Of a DNA stretch of 6,677 bases, positions 5,544 through 6,677 are shown in pieces. Every line of letters begins with the position of its first letter. The first letter of the stretch is position 1. Source of the stretch: Magnetococcales bacterium (GTDB lineage Bacteria > Pseudomonadota > Magnetococcia > Magnetococcales > DC0425bin3). The notes beneath the pieces were generated by a model. That model searched no databases, was not told where the DNA came from, and saw only the letters and a list, made by a program, of their open reading frames with translations. The position numbers and the translations under genes were made by a program. The stretch spans positions 1-6,677 of the forward strand of contig JADGCJ010000118.1 in NCBI GenBank assembly GCA_015229045.1. The letters are read 5' to 3'.

Positions 5544-6305
5544 ATGTTCTGGTTGACGCTTCTGGCCGATCTCTTTCTGCTCGGCCTCGCTTTGGTATTG
5601 CTCGTACAGCGGCCGGTGCGTGTTCGTGAAAAGCCCGTCAGGTTGCGACAGCCGCTTTTTCCGGAGGCGGTATTGCAGGCCTGGTGGGTTTTGGACGAGG
5701 TATGTCGCGGACGGGCGGTCATTCATGCCCAGCCTGCGTGGGCTGGGTTGTTGACTCGGGCGGTTGCCGAAGCCTCCTTGCCCCGTGCTCTGGATTTTCT
5801 GGTTTGTGATCGGCTTGACGGCAGGCCGTTGATGGGGGTTTATCTGGCCAGTACGTTGCCTGCGGACTCCTCTTCCTGGTTTTCCAGGGTCGATTTGCCG
5901 GTCATGGCCTTGACTCGTGATCTCATGAAGCAGCCGGAGATTTTGCGGCATTTGTTGTTGGGAGACGAGGAGGAGGTTGCGCCCGTCACGAAGCTGCCGG
6001 AGGCGAAACCGGTTGTAGCGGGGCGTTCCGAACGGAAGGAGTCTCCCGTGGCGACCAGGGTTGCGGAGACGGCGGCTGTTGGCACTGCGGAGAAGGTGGA
6101 AGCGGTCGAAGTTGGGCGGGTGGTTGCGGAGAAGGTTGTGCCCAAGGAGGTTGGAGGGGAGCGTGAGGGCAAGGTTTGTCCCCGGTGTGGCAGTTCGATG
6201 GGGCGTCGTCAGGTCAAGCAGGGTCCTCAGGCGGGGCGTACCGTGCTGGCGTGTGTGCGCTTTCCGGAGTGTCGCACGGTATTGCCCTTGCCCGAGAAGG
6301 GGTGA
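5544..6305 (+). CDS. Membrane-anchored protein with DUF2726-like region and topoisomerase-type zinc ribbon
   Basis: A 253-residue protein in three parts. One N-terminal membrane helix (3-21) is followed by the basic QRPVRVREKPVRLR, which predicts a cytoplasmic body. Residues about 38-105 resemble DUF2726: LFPEAVLQAWWVLDEV at the front and LPRALDFLVCDRLDGRPLMGVYL (79-101), where D84-x3-C88-D89 matches the family's DFVLCD element. The usual following acidic IELDD is replaced by VYLAST, so any nuclease-like site seems lost. A low-complexity Glu/Val/Lys/Ala linker (about 141-210) leads to a zinc ribbon, Cys212-x2-Cys215 and Cys237-x5-Cys243, of the type found at the ends of type IA topoisomerases, suggesting nucleic-acid binding. 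Codon use is richer in TTG and GTT than in the preceding genes. GGTGA (5533-5537) is a weak ribosome site. The function is unknown. Confidence 0.82.
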   Translation: MFWLTLLADLFLLGLALVLLVQRPVRVREKPVRLRQPLFPEAVLQAWWVLDEVCRGRAVIHAQPAWAGLLTRAVAEASLPRALDFLVCDRLDGRPLMGVYLASTLPADSSSWFSRVDLPVMALTRDLMKQPEILRHLLLGDEEEVAPVTKLPEAKPVVAGRSERKESPVATRVAETAAVGTAEKVEAVEVGRVVAEKVVPKEVGGEREGKVCPRCGSSMGRRQVKQGPQAGRTVLACVRFPECRTVLPLPEKG

Positions 6306-6521
6306 TCAGACGTTGCGGTGGGTTCCGTCGCAAAAGCTGCCTTTGGTGCTTTTGCCGCAGCCGCAGATGATCACTTCACCGGGTTGGTCCATTTTCACCC
6401 GGCGGGGTGATTTTCCGGATCCTTTGTGGGAGCCGTCGCAGAAGGGTCTTTTGCCGCTTTTGCCGCAGAGGCATACGTAGTGTTCACCACTGTCCAGTTC
6501 CAGCACGATGGGTCCGCTCAC
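6306..6521 (-). CDS. Double-CDGSH iron-sulfur protein
   Basis: A 71-residue protein with two CDGSH motifs, each expected to hold a [2Fe-2S] cluster through three Cys and one His. Motif 1 has Cys17, Cys19, Cys28 and His32 (CLCGKSGKRPFCDGSH, with the canonical Ser22 and Pro26). Motif 2 has Cys53, Cys55, Cys64 and His68 (CGCGKSTKGSFCDGTH, where Pro is replaced by Ser). These are small cytoplasmic redox or cluster-handling proteins in bacteria; partners here are unknown. I chose the GTG at 6521 because AGGAGA (6534-6529) lies seven bases upstream. An in-frame TTG at 6545 would add eight residues but has no ribosome site. Its stop codon directly abuts that of the convergent zinc-ribbon gene. The linker between motifs (KGSGKSPRR, 33-41) is basic. 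Confidence 0.92.
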   Translation of the reverse strand: MSGPIVLELDSGEHYVCLCGKSGKRPFCDGSHKGSGKSPRRVKMDQPGEVIICGCGKSTKGSFCDGTHRNV

Positions 6522-6528
6522 GGGCGAT

Positions 6529-6534
6529 TCTCCT
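6529..6534 (-). promoter_or_regulatory. Ribosome binding site selecting the GTG start at 6521
   Basis: AGGAGA read on the minus strand, seven bases before GTG at 6521. It lies inside the longer TTG-initiated frame, which makes the shorter protein the likelier product. Confidence 0.75.
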
Positions 6535-6580
6535 GAAGTTGTCAACCTGATCCTTTAAGAAGCAAAACGGGTTGGGGGAG

Positions 6581-6616
6581 CCTGAGGGGGAGCTCCGCTG
6601 CCCCCTCAGGACTTTT
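6581..6616 (+). terminator. Hairpin with T-run, plus-strand terminator candidate
   Basis: CCTGAGGGGG (6581-6590) pairs perfectly with CCCCCTCAGG (6601-6610). AGC/GCT can extend the stem inward with one bulged G, and four T follow at 6613-6616. On the minus strand no T-run follows the stem, so it is oriented for plus-strand transcripts. The nearest plus-strand gene ends at 6305, on the far side of the CDGSH gene. Confidence 0.5.
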
Positions 6617-6677
6617 CCTCTATCCTCTATCCTCTATCCTCTATCCTCTATCCTCTATCCTCTATCCTCTATCCTCT
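6616..6677. repeat. Heptanucleotide tandem repeat, running off the window
   Basis: The unit CCTCTAT (equivalently TATCCTC) repeats without a single mismatch from 6616 to the window end: 62 bases, almost nine copies, true length unknown. It is intergenic as far as can be seen, pyrimidine-rich on the plus strand, with regularly spaced GG pairs on the other strand. Units lack spacers, so it is not a CRISPR array. Such repeats change copy number by slippage. Confidence 0.97.

Noticed and set aside
6522..6545. Longer CDGSH protein starting at TTG 6545
   Set aside because: No ribosome site precedes it, while AGGAGA sits correctly for GTG at 6521.
6616..6677. CRISPR array or telomere-like end
   Set aside because: The units are seven bases with no spacers, and nothing shows that the window edge is a replicon end. 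A simple tandem repeat explains it.

Overview
The window looks like chromosomal DNA of a GC-rich Gram-negative proteobacterium. It encodes a lipoprotein with a lipobox, an HdeA-like protein with a signal peptide, and an NtrC-type sigma-54 activator. The mix of cytidylate-kinase-like proteins, a cyclic-nucleotide-binding fusion and a double-CDGSH protein would fit Magnetococcia or a similar deep-branching group, but that placement is a guess. No phage genes, insertion sequences, CRISPR arrays, tRNA or rRNA genes are visible.

Layout. Bases 2-61 hold the probable tail of an upstream plus-strand gene. A stand-alone small secreted HdeA/HdeB-like gene follows (351-677). A GC-rich hairpin at 688-712 separates it from a convergent minus-strand operon (721-2816). 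In that operon a sigma-54-dependent response regulator is read first, then a lytic-transglycosylase-like lipoprotein whose start codon overlaps the regulator's stop (ATGA).

A 300-base divergent intergenic region (2817-3116) is the richest regulatory stretch. It has a candidate sigma-70 promoter for the regulator, an almost perfect sigma-54 -24/-12 promoter facing the plus-strand genes, and two exact 12-base inverted repeats. The nearer repeat sits about 100 bases upstream of the predicted start site, which is enhancer distance. The plus-strand operon it would drive (3117-4931) encodes two cytidylate-kinase-like P-loop proteins, the second fused to a cyclic-nucleotide-binding-like domain. It ends at a textbook intrinsic terminator (4938-4978). 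The most economical reading is a self-contained module in which the response regulator switches on the divergent kinase-like pair through sigma-54. No sensor kinase is present in the window.

A second plus-strand operon (5100-6305) encodes an unrecognised helical protein and a membrane-anchored protein with a DUF2726-like middle and a topoisomerase-type zinc ribbon. It collides stop-to-stop, with no gap, with a minus-strand double-CDGSH iron-sulfur protein (6306-6521). The first plus-strand terminator-like hairpin downstream lies beyond the CDGSH gene (6581-6616), so the operon mRNA may run antisense across it. The window ends inside a perfect 7-base tandem repeat.
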